Shown here in pieces: positions 9,294 through 17,368 of a stretch of 64,000 nt of DNA. The notes beneath the pieces were generated by a model. The model had not been told where the DNA came from. It did no database searches and saw only the letters and a list, made by a program, of their open reading frames with translations. This stretch comes from Mycolicibacterium iranicum (GTDB taxonomy: Bacteria > Actinomycetota > Actinomycetes > Mycobacteriales > Mycobacteriaceae). Both the position numbers and the translations under genes were made by a program. Position 1 is the stretch's first letter; each line of letters opens with the position of its first letter. The stretch is from positions 62,001 through 126,000 of the forward strand of contig NZ_LWCS01000012.1 in the NCBI RefSeq assembly GCF_001650495.1, in the 5' to 3' direction.

Positions 9294-9460
9294 CGCTGCC
9301 CTCTGCTCTTCGCGCAAGCGCTCATCGCTGCCTTCTGCTCTTCGCGCAAGCGCTCATCGCTGCCTTCTGCTCTTCGCGCAAGCGCTCATCGCTGCCTTCT
9401 GCTCTTCGCGCAAGCGCTCATCGCTGCCTTCTGCTCTTCGCGCAAGCGCTCATCGCCGCC
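9286..9460 (-). repeat. MIRU-like 32-bp tandem repeat, five copies plus partial, forming coupled mini-ORFs
   Basis: Five copies of a 32-base unit (starting at 9286, 9318, 9350, 9382 and 9414) are followed by a 15-base partial copy. The copies are identical except one base in the copy beside the phosphotransferase. On the minus strand each unit carries a ribosome-binding-like AGAAGG and an ATG. Reading from each ATG gives the 11-residue peptide MSACAKSRRQR, and its TGA overlaps the next ATG (ATGA). Starts are at 9453, 9421, 9389, 9357 and 9325, and the chain ends at the phosphotransferase ATG (9293). The first ATG overlaps the dehydrogenase stop at 9450-9452. Mycobacterial MIRUs in operons are known to have this overlap logic, but this 32-bp unit is not one I recognise. 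Confidence 0.93.
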
Positions 9461-10688
9461 CGAAACCGAAGAGTCGCTGCGCCACTCTCCTCATCTGGAT
9501 CTCCTCGGCACCCTCGGTGATCCGGTATCTGCGGTGGTGCCGATAGATGTGCTCGAACGGTTCGTGCCTGCTGTAGCCGACGCCGCCGAAGACCTGCATC
9601 GCACGGTCGGCGGCTTCTCAGACCAGTCGGTTGGCGCGATAGTTCGCCATCGAGACCTTGTCGGACACCTCCATGTGGTGGCTGTTGTCCAGCTCGGATG
9701 CGGCGAAGCGCACCAGAAGCCTGACCATCTGCGCCTCGGTCTGCAATTCGACCAGCGGCCACTGCACGGCCTGATTGACCGATAGCGGCTTGCCGAACAC
9801 CTTTCGGTCGTTGGCGTAGGCGACGGCGCGGTCGATGCAGTACTGCGCGGCGCCCAAGCTCGACGCTGCCTGTCGGATCCTGTTCTCGTGAAGGAACGTT
9901 TGGCCCACTTCGAGTCCCCGGTCGACCTCGCCGAGAATCGACTCAGACGGCACCCGGACGTTCTCCAGCACGACCTCGCCGTGGTCGGTGGGCATGTTGA
10001 ACGTCCACCAGTAGTAGGGCACCGTGAATCCCGGCGCGTCGGTCGGTACCAGGAACGCGGTGATGCCGCGCGCCTGACCCGCGTCTCCCGACGTGCGCGC
10101 GAACACCAGATCGTGGGTTGCGCGATGCACACCGGTGTTGAACCTCTTGGCGCCGTTGATGACCCAGTCATCGCCGTCGGGCACGGCGGTGGTCTCCAGC
10201 CAGGTGGCATCCGAGCCGTGGTTGGGTTCGGTCAGGCCGAAAGCCATCGACCGCGCGCCGGTGATCAGCGCGTCCGTCCACTCCTTCTTCTGTTCCTCGG
10301 TACCGAACCGATCCATCATGATGACTTGCGGAAAGTTACCGACGATCGAGGATTCGTCCTGCAGATCGTTGTGCAGACCGAGCCCTTTGTGCGCCAGATG
10401 TTCCCGGATGACGGCCATGTCGATATTGCTGCCGTCGCGGCCGCCGAACTGTGACGGCAGGCCGTAGCGCAGCCAGCCTGCCGCATCGGCACGCCTGCGC
10501 ATCTCGCCGAGAAGGTCCTCCCACTCCCTCCGCGGGGTGCCGCCGTTGTCCCAATCGGTGCGCGCATGTTCGCGGCGGTGATCGAAGTACTGGATGTTCT
10601 CCCGTTCCAGCGGCTTGATCTCGGCCTCGATGAAGGCATCCATCTCGGCGAGGAGGCTGGGCAGGTGGTCGGGAAGCGTGAATTCCAC
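9450..10688 (-). pseudogene. Acyl-CoA dehydrogenase interrupted by in-frame TGA
   Basis: An acyl-CoA dehydrogenase of the ACAD10/11-like group. It shows MAFGLTEPNHGSDATW (FAD/substrate region), the DWVINGAKRFNTG strand and the C-terminal FEHIYRHHRRYRITEGAEEIQ. A TGA at 9618-9620 (codon 357) interrupts the frame between RANRLV and EAADRAMQVFGG. The same frame then continues unbroken to a TGA at 9450-9452, giving a family-typical total of 412 codons. Without readthrough the product loses its last 55 residues, which form part of the FAD/dimer interface. The start is GTG with AGGAGA upstream. It may be a recent pseudogene, a sequencing error or a recoded codon. Confidence 0.85.
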
Positions 10689-10712
10689 TGGTTCTCCTTT
10701 GAACGTCGTCGG

Positions 10713-11333
10713 TCAGTACCCGTAGAGCGTTTTCTTCCAGATCCCCGACAGGGTGGCGATGGCGTCCCGGTCGCTCATGTCGAAGCCGAGGCCTGATTCG
10801 CCGACGAACACGGTGGTGAAGTTCTCGAACAGCAACGCGATCGCCGCGGCGGTGTGCTCGGGATTGAGGTCCGAGCCGTACCCCTGTTCCTGCGCGCGAC
10901 GTACCGACGCAGCCACGATGTCCATGCCGAAGCGCCGGAACTCGTTTTGCACCAGCGCAAAGCGTGGCTGGGTCGCGGCGAGTTGGGCGACCGCGATCAT
11001 GATCCCGATGTTCTGTTTGAACATCGTCCAGTAACCGGTGACGACGTCGGTGAAGAACGCATCGTCGTCGGGGGACTCCGGCAGCGCGAGGGTCAGGCCC
11101 GACGGGGTGACGACCTCGCGCAGGAAGGACTGTGCCAGCGCCGCCAGCAGGTCCTCCTTGTCGGTGAAGTAGCGATAGAAGACGGCCGGGGACTTGCCCG
11201 CCGCAGACGTGATGTCCCCGAGAGTCGTCCCGTGGAATCCCCTTTCGGCGAACAGCTTCCGGGCCGCCTGCTCGATCGCACCACGCGTCTGCAGCCCCTT
11301 GGCGCTCAGCGTCACCGACGGTCCCGGCGCCAT
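10713..11333 (-). CDS. TetR/AcrR family regulator of the catabolic operon
   Basis: A 206-residue TetR-type repressor. The N-terminal helix-turn-helix is clear in GFHGTTLGDITSAAGKSPAVFYRYFTDKEDL (cut here for length from a longer conserved stretch, about residues 32-62). The C-terminal ligand domain ends KKTLYGY. It sits inside the operon, six bases after the HMG-CoA-lyase-like gene, so it probably autoregulates the whole transcript. The best operator candidate is the TAAAACT/AGTTTTA palindrome before the first gene, about 4.4 kb upstream. The inducer is probably a pathway acyl-CoA or acid, which is an inference. Confidence 0.88.
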   Translation of the reverse strand: MAPGPSVTLSAKGLQTRGAIEQAARKLFAERGFHGTTLGDITSAAGKSPAVFYRYFTDKEDLLAALAQSFLREVVTPSGLTLALPESPDDDAFFTDVVTGYWTMFKQNIGIMIAVAQLAATQPRFALVQNEFRRFGMDIVAASVRRAQEQGYGSDLNPEHTAAAIALLFENFTTVFVGESGLGFDMSDRDAIATLSGIWKKTLYGY

Positions 11334-11339
11334 TCTCGG

Positions 11340-12245
11340 CTAGCCCAGGATCCGGTCGCCGGCGCGCAGCAACGAACTCGGCAGACCGTGCCCCACCGAC
11401 TCCTGCGCGACACGGGCTGCGGCGATGGTGGCCTCCAGGTCGACATCGACGTGAATACCGCTGTCGCGCAGCAGATATACGAGATCTTCCATGGCGATGT
11501 TGCCGCTGGCGCCAGGGGCGAACGGGCAGCCGCCGAGCCCGCCCACGGACGCGTCGAGCCTCGTCACGCCGGCCGCGACTGCAGCCCACGCGCTTGCCAT
11601 TCCGGCGCCGCGGGTGTTGTGGAAGTGCGCGCCCAGTGGTGTGGCGCCGATCAGGGGCCGCACATTCGCGATCAGATCGCTGACACGGCGTGGGGTGGCG
11701 GTCCCGATGGTGTCTGCGACGGCAAGGCGATCGGCGGCGGCGTCGGTGGCCGCGGTGACGAGGTCGAGCACCCGCTGTGGATCCGTCGGGCCGTCGAACG
11801 GGCAGTCCCAGGCGGTGGCAACGATGACCTCGACGGTCACGTCGCTGTCGTGAGCGATGGCGACGATCTCGGGAATCTGCATGGCCGCCTCGGCGGACGA
11901 GCGGCCGACGTTGGCGCGGCTGTGGCCGTCGGCAGCCGACACCACGAACTCGATGGAGCGCAAGCCGGCCGCGATGGCCCGTCTCGCGCCATTCGGGCTG
12001 GCCACCAGCGCCGAGAACTCGATGCCGGAAAAGTGGTGGAGTTCGGCTGCCAACTCTGCGGCGTCGGCCAGAGCAGGCACCTTCGACGGTGACACGAACG
12101 CCGTCGCCTCCATCTCGCGCACACCGGTGGCTGCGATCGCGGCGAGTAGTTCGAGTTTGGCCGACAACGGAATCGGCACCTCGATCTGCAGGCCGTCGCG
12201 CATCGAGACGTCCCGGATGTCGACATGTTGCGGCAGGTCGGTCAC
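11340..12245 (-). CDS. Hydroxymethylglutaryl-CoA lyase family protein
   Basis: A 301-residue aldolase/lyase of the HMGL-like TIM-barrel family. DVSMRDGLQIE at the N-terminus supplies the catalytic Arg-Asp pair. LGAHFHNTRGAGMASAWAA carries the metal-binding HxH. GLGGCPFAPGASGNIAMEDL supplies the catalytic Cys loop. Enzymes of this family cleave 3-hydroxy-3-methylglutaryl-CoA or related branched 3-hydroxyacyl-CoAs to acetyl-CoA and an oxoacid. The GTG start overlaps the stop of the CoA transferase (GTGA), so substrate channelling from the CoA transferase product is plausible. Confidence 0.9.
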   Translation of the reverse strand: MTDLPQHVDIRDVSMRDGLQIEVPIPLSAKLELLAAIAATGVREMEATAFVSPSKVPALADAAELAAELHHFSGIEFSALVASPNGARRAIAAGLRSIEFVVSAADGHSRANVGRSSAEAAMQIPEIVAIAHDSDVTVEVIVATAWDCPFDGPTDPQRVLDLVTAATDAAADRLAVADTIGTATPRRVSDLIANVRPLIGATPLGAHFHNTRGAGMASAWAAVAAGVTRLDASVGGLGGCPFAPGASGNIAMEDLVYLLRDSGIHVDVDLEATIAAARVAQESVGHGLPSSLLRAGDRILG

Positions 12246-13444
12246 AGGACGCCGTCCTTTCGCAACACGTCGAGTTCGTCTGGGCTCCTGCCGAGCAGAC
12301 CGCAATAGACATCCTCGTTGTGCTGCCCAGGTCGTGCCGAACCGGCGTAGCGGATGGTGCCCGGCGTCTCGGACAGGACCGGGACCACGCCGGGTCCCTT
12401 GATGTTCCGTCCGACTCGTTCGTCCCAGTGGTCGGCGATCATCCCGCGGGCCTGCAGCTGTGGGTCCTCGACAACTTCTGCGACGGTGTTGATCGGGCCG
12501 CTGATCACACCCGCCTCCGAGAGTGTCGCGATGATGTCACCGGGCTGACGTTCGGCAGCCCACGCACCGATGATCGCGTCCAGCTCGTCCTGATTACGGC
12601 CCCTCGCAACATGATCGGCGAACCGCTCGTCTGTCGCGAGATCAGCCTGACCCATCGCCGCGCACAGCCGACGGAAGACAGTGTCCTGGTTTGCCGCGAT
12701 AACGACCCAGCTGCCGTCCGCAGTGGGATAGATGTTGGACGGGGCGATGCCCTCCAATCGGGTGCCCGAAGGTCCTCGCACGATCCCGCCCACGTCGTAG
12801 TCGGGAATCGTGGATTCCTGGACTGCCAAGCAGGATTCGGTGAGCGCGGCGTCAACGACCTGCCCGTCGCCGGTGACGGAGCGGCGGTATAACGCTGCCA
12901 GCGCGCCCTGTGCGGCGAACATTCCCGCGAGGCTGTCGCCGAGCGAGAGTGCCAGCCGCGGGGGAGGGCCGCCGGGAAAGCCGTTCATGTGCCGTAAACC
13001 GCTGGCTGCCTCGGCCACCGACGCGTAACCGGCCTTGCGGGCGTCCGGGCCGGTTTGGCCGTATCCCGAGACACGCACCAGGATGATGCCGCGGTTGCGT
13101 TCTCGCAGAACGTCGTAGCCGATGCCCCATTTCTCCAGCGTGCCGGGGCGAAAGTTCTCGACGATGACGTCGCTGCGTTCCACCAGGTCGAGGAACAGGT
13201 CTCGTCCCTGCGGCACCCGCAGATTCAGCGTGACGGCCTTCTTGTTGCGCGCATGAACAGTCCAGAAGAAGTGGTGACCGTCCAGCTCCGCCTGTCCCCA
13301 TGTGCGCAAGGGATCGGGCGCCCCCGGAGGTTCGATCTTGATGACTTCCGCGCCCATGTCGCCGAGGAGTCGACCGGCGAACGGGCCGGAGATCAGGGTG
13401 CCGACCTCGATCACCCGGATCCCGTCGAGCGGGCCCGTCGTCAT
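12242..13444 (-). CDS. CaiB/BaiF family CoA transferase
   Basis: A 400-residue family III CoA transferase. The start TGPLDGIRVIEVGTLISGPF, the GAEVIKIEPPGAPDPLR segment and the catalytic Asp of the GLRHMNG...LALSLGDSLAG region match the family. NLRVPQGRDLFLDLVERSDV is also typical. It transfers CoA between acids without ATP. In this operon it most likely activates the acid released by the upstream dioxygenase and hydrolase. Start and stop overlap neighbours by four bases each (ATGA and GTGA). Confidence 0.92.
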   Translation of the reverse strand: MTTGPLDGIRVIEVGTLISGPFAGRLLGDMGAEVIKIEPPGAPDPLRTWGQAELDGHHFFWTVHARNKKAVTLNLRVPQGRDLFLDLVERSDVIVENFRPGTLEKWGIGYDVLRERNRGIILVRVSGYGQTGPDARKAGYASVAEAASGLRHMNGFPGGPPPRLALSLGDSLAGMFAAQGALAALYRRSVTGDGQVVDAALTESCLAVQESTIPDYDVGGIVRGPSGTRLEGIAPSNIYPTADGSWVVIAANQDTVFRRLCAAMGQADLATDERFADHVARGRNQDELDAIIGAWAAERQPGDIIATLSEAGVISGPINTVAEVVEDPQLQARGMIADHWDERVGRNIKGPGVVPVLSETPGTIRYAGSARPGQHNEDVYCGLLGRSPDELDVLRKDGVL

Positions 13445-14637
13445 CGAGGGCCTGCGAACCCGTGCCGGGTGAGCCAGTGACCGATGATCCCGACCGCCTC
13501 GCGAAGTTTGTCGCGCTGATCGGTGCCGGCGTAGTAGTGATTCGCTCCGGGTATCTCGTGCATCTCTTTATCTTCATACCCGATCGCGTCGAAGATTCTG
13601 CGGGTGTGGCTGGGAGTGCATGCGTCGTCGGCGAGGTTGCCGATGACCAATGCCGGAACTGCGATGTCGGGACCCGCTTTGACAGCGTCGCCGTTGGCGT
13701 CGTCATAGCTCCACTGCGAGAGCCAGCTGCGCAGCGTGCAGAATCGCGCCAGCCCGACGGGGCTCATGTTCACCACCTGAGGATCGCCCAGATAGCAGGT
13801 GCCCGGGGTGCGTTCGTTCGGATCGACCGTCGGATCCAACCAGCGCGGGTCGGCCATCGTGCCGTGGACGACGAACGCAAACTCGTCGTCCGATCTTCCG
13901 GAGGCTTTGAGTTCGGCCAGTTTTTCTCTGACCCACTTGGTGATCCGGCGATTTCGGTCGATCTGCGCCTGGTGGTAGCGCTGAAGGAATTCGGGGCTGT
14001 ACGGCGGCTGGTTGGGATTGTCGGGGTTGTACAGATCGAGTTCGGGGTCGCGCTTGGTGGGGTCCGACTCGTCGAGGATCGACGCGTCCATCCATTCGGT
14101 CATCGTTCCGTGTCTGCTGATGTGCGCTGCCAGCAGCATGATGCCGTCGGCCGGGAGCAGCCCCAGCTTGGTCAGATCCGGACCGTCGCCGGACGGGCTG
14201 GCCGTCACCGTCGGGTGCTGGGCCTGCTGCTGATAGAAGACCGACAGGGAACCGCCACCACTCCATCCGGCGAGGACGACCTTCGAGTAGCCGAGCCGGT
14301 GCTTGGCGTCCTTGATGCACTCGCCGAGGTCTTCGACCACCTTCTCCATCAACAGCGCCGAATCGGTGCCGCGGAACCGGCTGTTGCAGTAGATGACGTG
14401 GTGGCCGGCTCGGGCCAGTGCGTTCATCATGGGCAGGTAGGCGCCACCGCCGATGGGGTGCATGAACACCAGCACGGTGTCGGACTCGACCGTCTTGGGC
14501 TTCAGCAGATGGCTTTCGAGTACCACGAGTTCGGCGACTGCGCCGTAGACGTCGCGGACACTGGAATTGTTCTGGTAGGCAACCAGATAGGGGATCCGAT
14601 CGTACTCGTGCTTCACGGGTGCCTCGGTCGTCGTCAT
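13441..14637 (-). CDS. Alpha/beta hydrolase
   Basis: A 398-residue alpha/beta hydrolase. The nucleophile elbow is GWSGGGS (about residues 144-150). An oxyanion-type HPIGGG lies near residue 66, and a C-terminal HEIPGANHYYAG carries the catalytic His. DDACTPSH just before it is a good place for the acid. There is no signal peptide, so it is cytoplasmic. It lies two bases from the homogentisate-dioxygenase-like gene, and its stop overlaps the CoA transferase start. A role in hydrolysing a ring-cleavage product or an ester is inferred from context. Confidence 0.85.
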   Translation of the reverse strand: MTTTEAPVKHEYDRIPYLVAYQNNSSVRDVYGAVAELVVLESHLLKPKTVESDTVLVFMHPIGGGAYLPMMNALARAGHHVIYCNSRFRGTDSALLMEKVVEDLGECIKDAKHRLGYSKVVLAGWSGGGSLSVFYQQQAQHPTVTASPSGDGPDLTKLGLLPADGIMLLAAHISRHGTMTEWMDASILDESDPTKRDPELDLYNPDNPNQPPYSPEFLQRYHQAQIDRNRRITKWVREKLAELKASGRSDDEFAFVVHGTMADPRWLDPTVDPNERTPGTCYLGDPQVVNMSPVGLARFCTLRSWLSQWSYDDANGDAVKAGPDIAVPALVIGNLADDACTPSHTRRIFDAIGYEDKEMHEIPGANHYYAGTDQRDKLREAVGIIGHWLTRHGFAGPR

Positions 14638-14639
14638 GT

Positions 14640-15743
14640 CTAGTGCTGCCCCAGGTCGTTGGCGAGAATTTCGGCGGACGGAACCAGTCGGCGCCGCGTG
14701 TCGATGGCGATGACCGACCAGTCCACGCGGTCGTAGTCGTCGAATTTGCGCCGCGCCCGCTGACGAGCTTTCTCCGGCGCGCCGTGGTGCACGCCCTGCG
14801 GTGCATGGGACACCAGCCCGGGAGGCATCGGGATCCCGTACAGCGATCCGTCGTGGAAGAACGCGATCTCGTCGTAGTCCACGTTGCGGTGATACCAGGG
14901 CGTGCGTTCGGTGCCCGGGACCATCTCGGCCGGCTTGGGAAGAAAGTTCATCACGTAGACACCGGTCGCCTGCATGAACAGGTGCACCGTCGGTGGCAGG
15001 TGGACGCTCTCGGACGTCACGACCGTGTAATCGGCGATGTTGAACGTGAAGGGGAAATTGTCACCGCGCCAACCTTCCACGTCGAGCGGATTGTGTTGAT
15101 AGAGAAGAGAGGTCGTTCCGACTCCGTCTATCGGCGCATGGATGAGCCGGACCTCGTACTCCTCCCTGCCGTCATCGTCGAGGGGTCGCGGCTCGGGAAT
15201 GATCGCCTGCGCCGGGTCGAACGGGAAATGTCGGCCGAGGGTGCCCGCAGGCGGGACGCGGAACTCGTCGGTCGCCTGGATCATGAGCAGCGTCGTCTCC
15301 TCGGCGGGGATCTGCCGCCACGTGCACGCCTTCGGGATGTAGATCCAGTCGCCCTGCCGGTAGTCCAGCGGACCGAACTCCGTCTCCAGTGTTCCCGATC
15401 CGCGGTGCACGAAGGAGAGTAGATCGCCGTCGACATATCGGACGTAGAACGGCATCGCCTCAGAGCGCCGGGATAGTAGGACCAGGCAGTCGGCATTGGA
15501 GAACATCAGCAGGGGACCGCCCTGAGGATCGGTGGCGTCGCTCGGCTTCAGGTCGGAACTCAGGACATCGGTGGGACGCAGGGGGCCGACCGTGCGGTAA
15601 GCCGTCGGATCGTTGCGCCGGTACATGTTCGCCGTACGACCGACAAAGCCCCCGCGACCGAGCTCATCGTCCTTGAGACCGTCAAGATCTGCGTGAATAC
15701 GCTTGGGTGTCTTGCCTTTTCGAAGGTGGACAAACGATTCCAT
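14640..15743 (-). CDS. Homogentisate 1,2-dioxygenase-like protein, first gene of catabolic operon
   Basis: A 367-residue double-cupin protein resembling homogentisate 1,2-dioxygenase. Similar segments are FVHRGSGTLETEFGPL, YRQGDWIYIPKA and the C-terminal MPPGLVSHAPQGVHHGAPEK region, where iron ligands sit in the true enzyme. Homogentisate dioxygenase opens the aromatic ring of homogentisate with O2; whether this relative uses that substrate is unsure. No maleylacetoacetate isomerase or fumarylacetoacetase is nearby. The start is the ATG with GAGGAG ten bases upstream; a TTG six codons earlier is rejected. It heads an operon running to base 7984. Confidence 0.82.
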   Translation of the reverse strand: MESFVHLRKGKTPKRIHADLDGLKDDELGRGGFVGRTANMYRRNDPTAYRTVGPLRPTDVLSSDLKPSDATDPQGGPLLMFSNADCLVLLSRRSEAMPFYVRYVDGDLLSFVHRGSGTLETEFGPLDYRQGDWIYIPKACTWRQIPAEETTLLMIQATDEFRVPPAGTLGRHFPFDPAQAIIPEPRPLDDDGREEYEVRLIHAPIDGVGTTSLLYQHNPLDVEGWRGDNFPFTFNIADYTVVTSESVHLPPTVHLFMQATGVYVMNFLPKPAEMVPGTERTPWYHRNVDYDEIAFFHDGSLYGIPMPPGLVSHAPQGVHHGAPEKARQRARRKFDDYDRVDWSVIAIDTRRRLVPSAEILANDLGQH

Positions 15744-15764
15744 GGCCGTCTCCTCGATCAAAAG

Positions 15765-15784
15765 TAAAACTGACTTTAGTTTTA
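15765..15784. promoter_or_regulatory. TetR-type operator candidate
   Basis: TAAAACT-gacttt-AGTTTTA is a perfect 7-base inverted repeat with a 6-base spacer, in an AT-rich island 22 bases before the first gene of the operon. Its size and place fit a TetR operator, and the operon encodes a TetR protein. It also lies 40 bases from the LexA box of the divergent gene. Confidence 0.55.
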
Positions 15785-15824
15785 TGTCGACGTTTCGTCA
15801 ATGATGCTGCAACTTGTCAGTGGT

Positions 15825-15840
15825 TCGAACTAGTGTTCGA
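15825..15840 (+). promoter_or_regulatory. LexA SOS box
   Basis: TCGAAC-TAGT-GTTCGA matches the mycobacterial LexA consensus TCGAAC-N4-GTTCGA at every defined base. It ends three bases before the ATG of the HNH gene. TAGTGT within it could serve as the -10, which would make the transcript leaderless at that ATG. LexA binding would then block polymerase directly. Confidence 0.88.
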
Positions 15841-15843
15841 TTC

Positions 15844-17355
15844 ATGGAGATCGTGTCGGAGGCGTTGGCTGGGATGGGGGAGAACCTCGCCATCCTGTCG
15901 AAGGCGTGCGACGAGTTGTCCCACCGTGAGTTGATCGCCCTGCTTTCTGGGTTGGCGACGGTGGTGCGTACGGTGCCGGCGCTGGAGCATCAGATCCTGG
16001 CGCGTTTGTTGATCGAGACCGAGCCTCACCGGTTGGGTGAAGCGAGTTGGAAGAAGGTCCTCACCACCGGGCTGCGGGTGTCGGGGCGCGAGGCCGGGCG
16101 ACGGCTGGTGCGCGCCAAAACCCTCGGGCCGCGGCGCACCGTCGGCGGGGAGCCGTTGGCGCCGTTGTGGGAATCCACCGCAGCCGCCCAAGCCCAGGGC
16201 CTGCTCGATGAGGAGCATGTGTCGGTGATTGCGCGGTTTCACAAGGCGCTACCCACGTGGGTGGATGCCGGAACCCGCGCGCAGGCCGACGAGGAACTGG
16301 CGCGCCTGGGCGGCGGGTTGGATCCAGAGAACCTGGCCACGGCGGCGCGGCATTTGTTGGCCAAAATCGATCAGGACGGCCCGGAGCCCAGCGAGAGGGA
16401 GCGGGGCCGCAAACGGGGCTTGAAGCTCGGGCGCCAGCAGCCCGATGGCACTAGTTGGTTAAGCGGGTGGGTGACGGCGAAGTTTCGTGCTGCGGTGGAG
16501 GCAGTGTGGGCCAAGGAGGCCGCACCAGGCCACCACATTCCCGACTACGAACTGGACGACAGCGACGATCAGACGTCGATTCCTGACGCCACCGCGGGCG
16601 GCGACGAGACGGCAGAGGCCGCTGCTGAGGTCGCGGATGCTGACCATGACGCGGCGGGTAAAGCGGAACCCTCCGTCGTGGACGGCCGCGCCGCCGACTC
16701 CGCTGATGAGGATCATGATCCGCCGCCGGAAGCGCGTGGGTCTGACCCGCGCACCCAGGAACAGCGCAACCACGACGCGCTGGAAGCGTTGGCGTTCCGG
16801 GCCCTGGAATCCGGTCAACTCGGCACCCACAACGGCCTTCCGGTGACCGTGATCGTCTCCACCACGCTGCAGGAGTTGCAGAAAGGCGCCGGGGTGGCAG
16901 TCACCGGCGGCGGAACGCTCCTTCCCATGCGGGATCTGATCCGGTTGGCCGCCAAAGCATTTCACTACCTCTATGTCTACGACAAACACACCGAACAGTC
17001 GCTCTACCTAGGGCGTGCCAAACGCCTCGCCAACGCGGCTCAACGTATCGCGTTGCACGGCAAGGAACGCGGCTGCACTCGACCGGGCTGCTCCGCGCCC
17101 GGCTACGGGGCCGAAGTTCATCACGCGGTTGCGGATTGGAAAGACGACGGTCAGACCAACATCGACGAGTTGACCTTCGCCTGCGGGCCCGATCACCGCA
17201 TGCTCGACAAGACCGGCTGGTGCACCCGCAAGAATGCCAAGGGCCAGACCGAATGGCTTCCACCACCCGATCTCGACACCGGACAACGTCGCGTCAACAG
17301 GTACCACCACCCCGAGCGTTACCTCCTGCCCGAAGACGACGGCCATGACCCGTGA
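15844..17355 (+). CDS. 13E12/DUF222-type HNH endonuclease domain protein, SOS controlled
   Basis: A 503-residue protein of the mycobacterial 13E12 repeat family: a DUF222 helical N-terminal part (residues 1-190), an acidic low-complexity middle (about 225-300), and a C-terminal HNH domain. The HNH residues are seen in CTRPGCSAPGYGAEVHH and, about 30 residues on, CGPDHRMLDKTGW. The function of the family is not settled; several copies in M. tuberculosis are DNA-damage induced. The perfect LexA box directly before the ATG predicts the same here. I use the ATG at 15844; an internal ATG at 15874 is the alternative. It is often multicopy, so recombination between copies is possible. Confidence 0.9.
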   Translation: MEIVSEALAGMGENLAILSKACDELSHRELIALLSGLATVVRTVPALEHQILARLLIETEPHRLGEASWKKVLTTGLRVSGREAGRRLVRAKTLGPRRTVGGEPLAPLWESTAAAQAQGLLDEEHVSVIARFHKALPTWVDAGTRAQADEELARLGGGLDPENLATAARHLLAKIDQDGPEPSERERGRKRGLKLGRQQPDGTSWLSGWVTAKFRAAVEAVWAKEAAPGHHIPDYELDDSDDQTSIPDATAGGDETAEAAAEVADADHDAAGKAEPSVVDGRAADSADEDHDPPPEARGSDPRTQEQRNHDALEALAFRALESGQLGTHNGLPVTVIVSTTLQELQKGAGVAVTGGGTLLPMRDLIRLAAKAFHYLYVYDKHTEQSLYLGRAKRLANAAQRIALHGKERGCTRPGCSAPGYGAEVHHAVADWKDDGQTNIDELTFACGPDHRMLDKTGWCTRKNAKGQTEWLPPPDLDTGQRRVNRYHHPERYLLPEDDGHDP

Positions 17356-17368
17356 GGCTTTCTGTCGC

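Noticed and set aside
9286..9460. Possible CRISPR array
   Set aside because: The repeats are directly adjacent 32-bp units without spacers, and no cas genes are near; this is a tandem (MIRU-like) repeat.
9585..9617. Selenocysteine insertion element after the dehydrogenase TGA
   Set aside because: A stem and a GGTCT are present, but the GGTCT is not at the loop apex and the bases encode conserved ADRAMQVFGG residues; kept only as a remote option.
10336..12312. Long Arg-rich minus-strand ORF
   Set aside because: It lies out of frame over the HMG-CoA-lyase-like, TetR and dehydrogenase genes, all of which have clear motifs in their own frames.
15741..15761. TTG start extending the homogentisate-dioxygenase-like protein by six codons
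   Set aside because: The ATG at 15743 has GAGGAG at good distance; the TTG would sit right beside the operator palindrome and has no ribosome-binding site.
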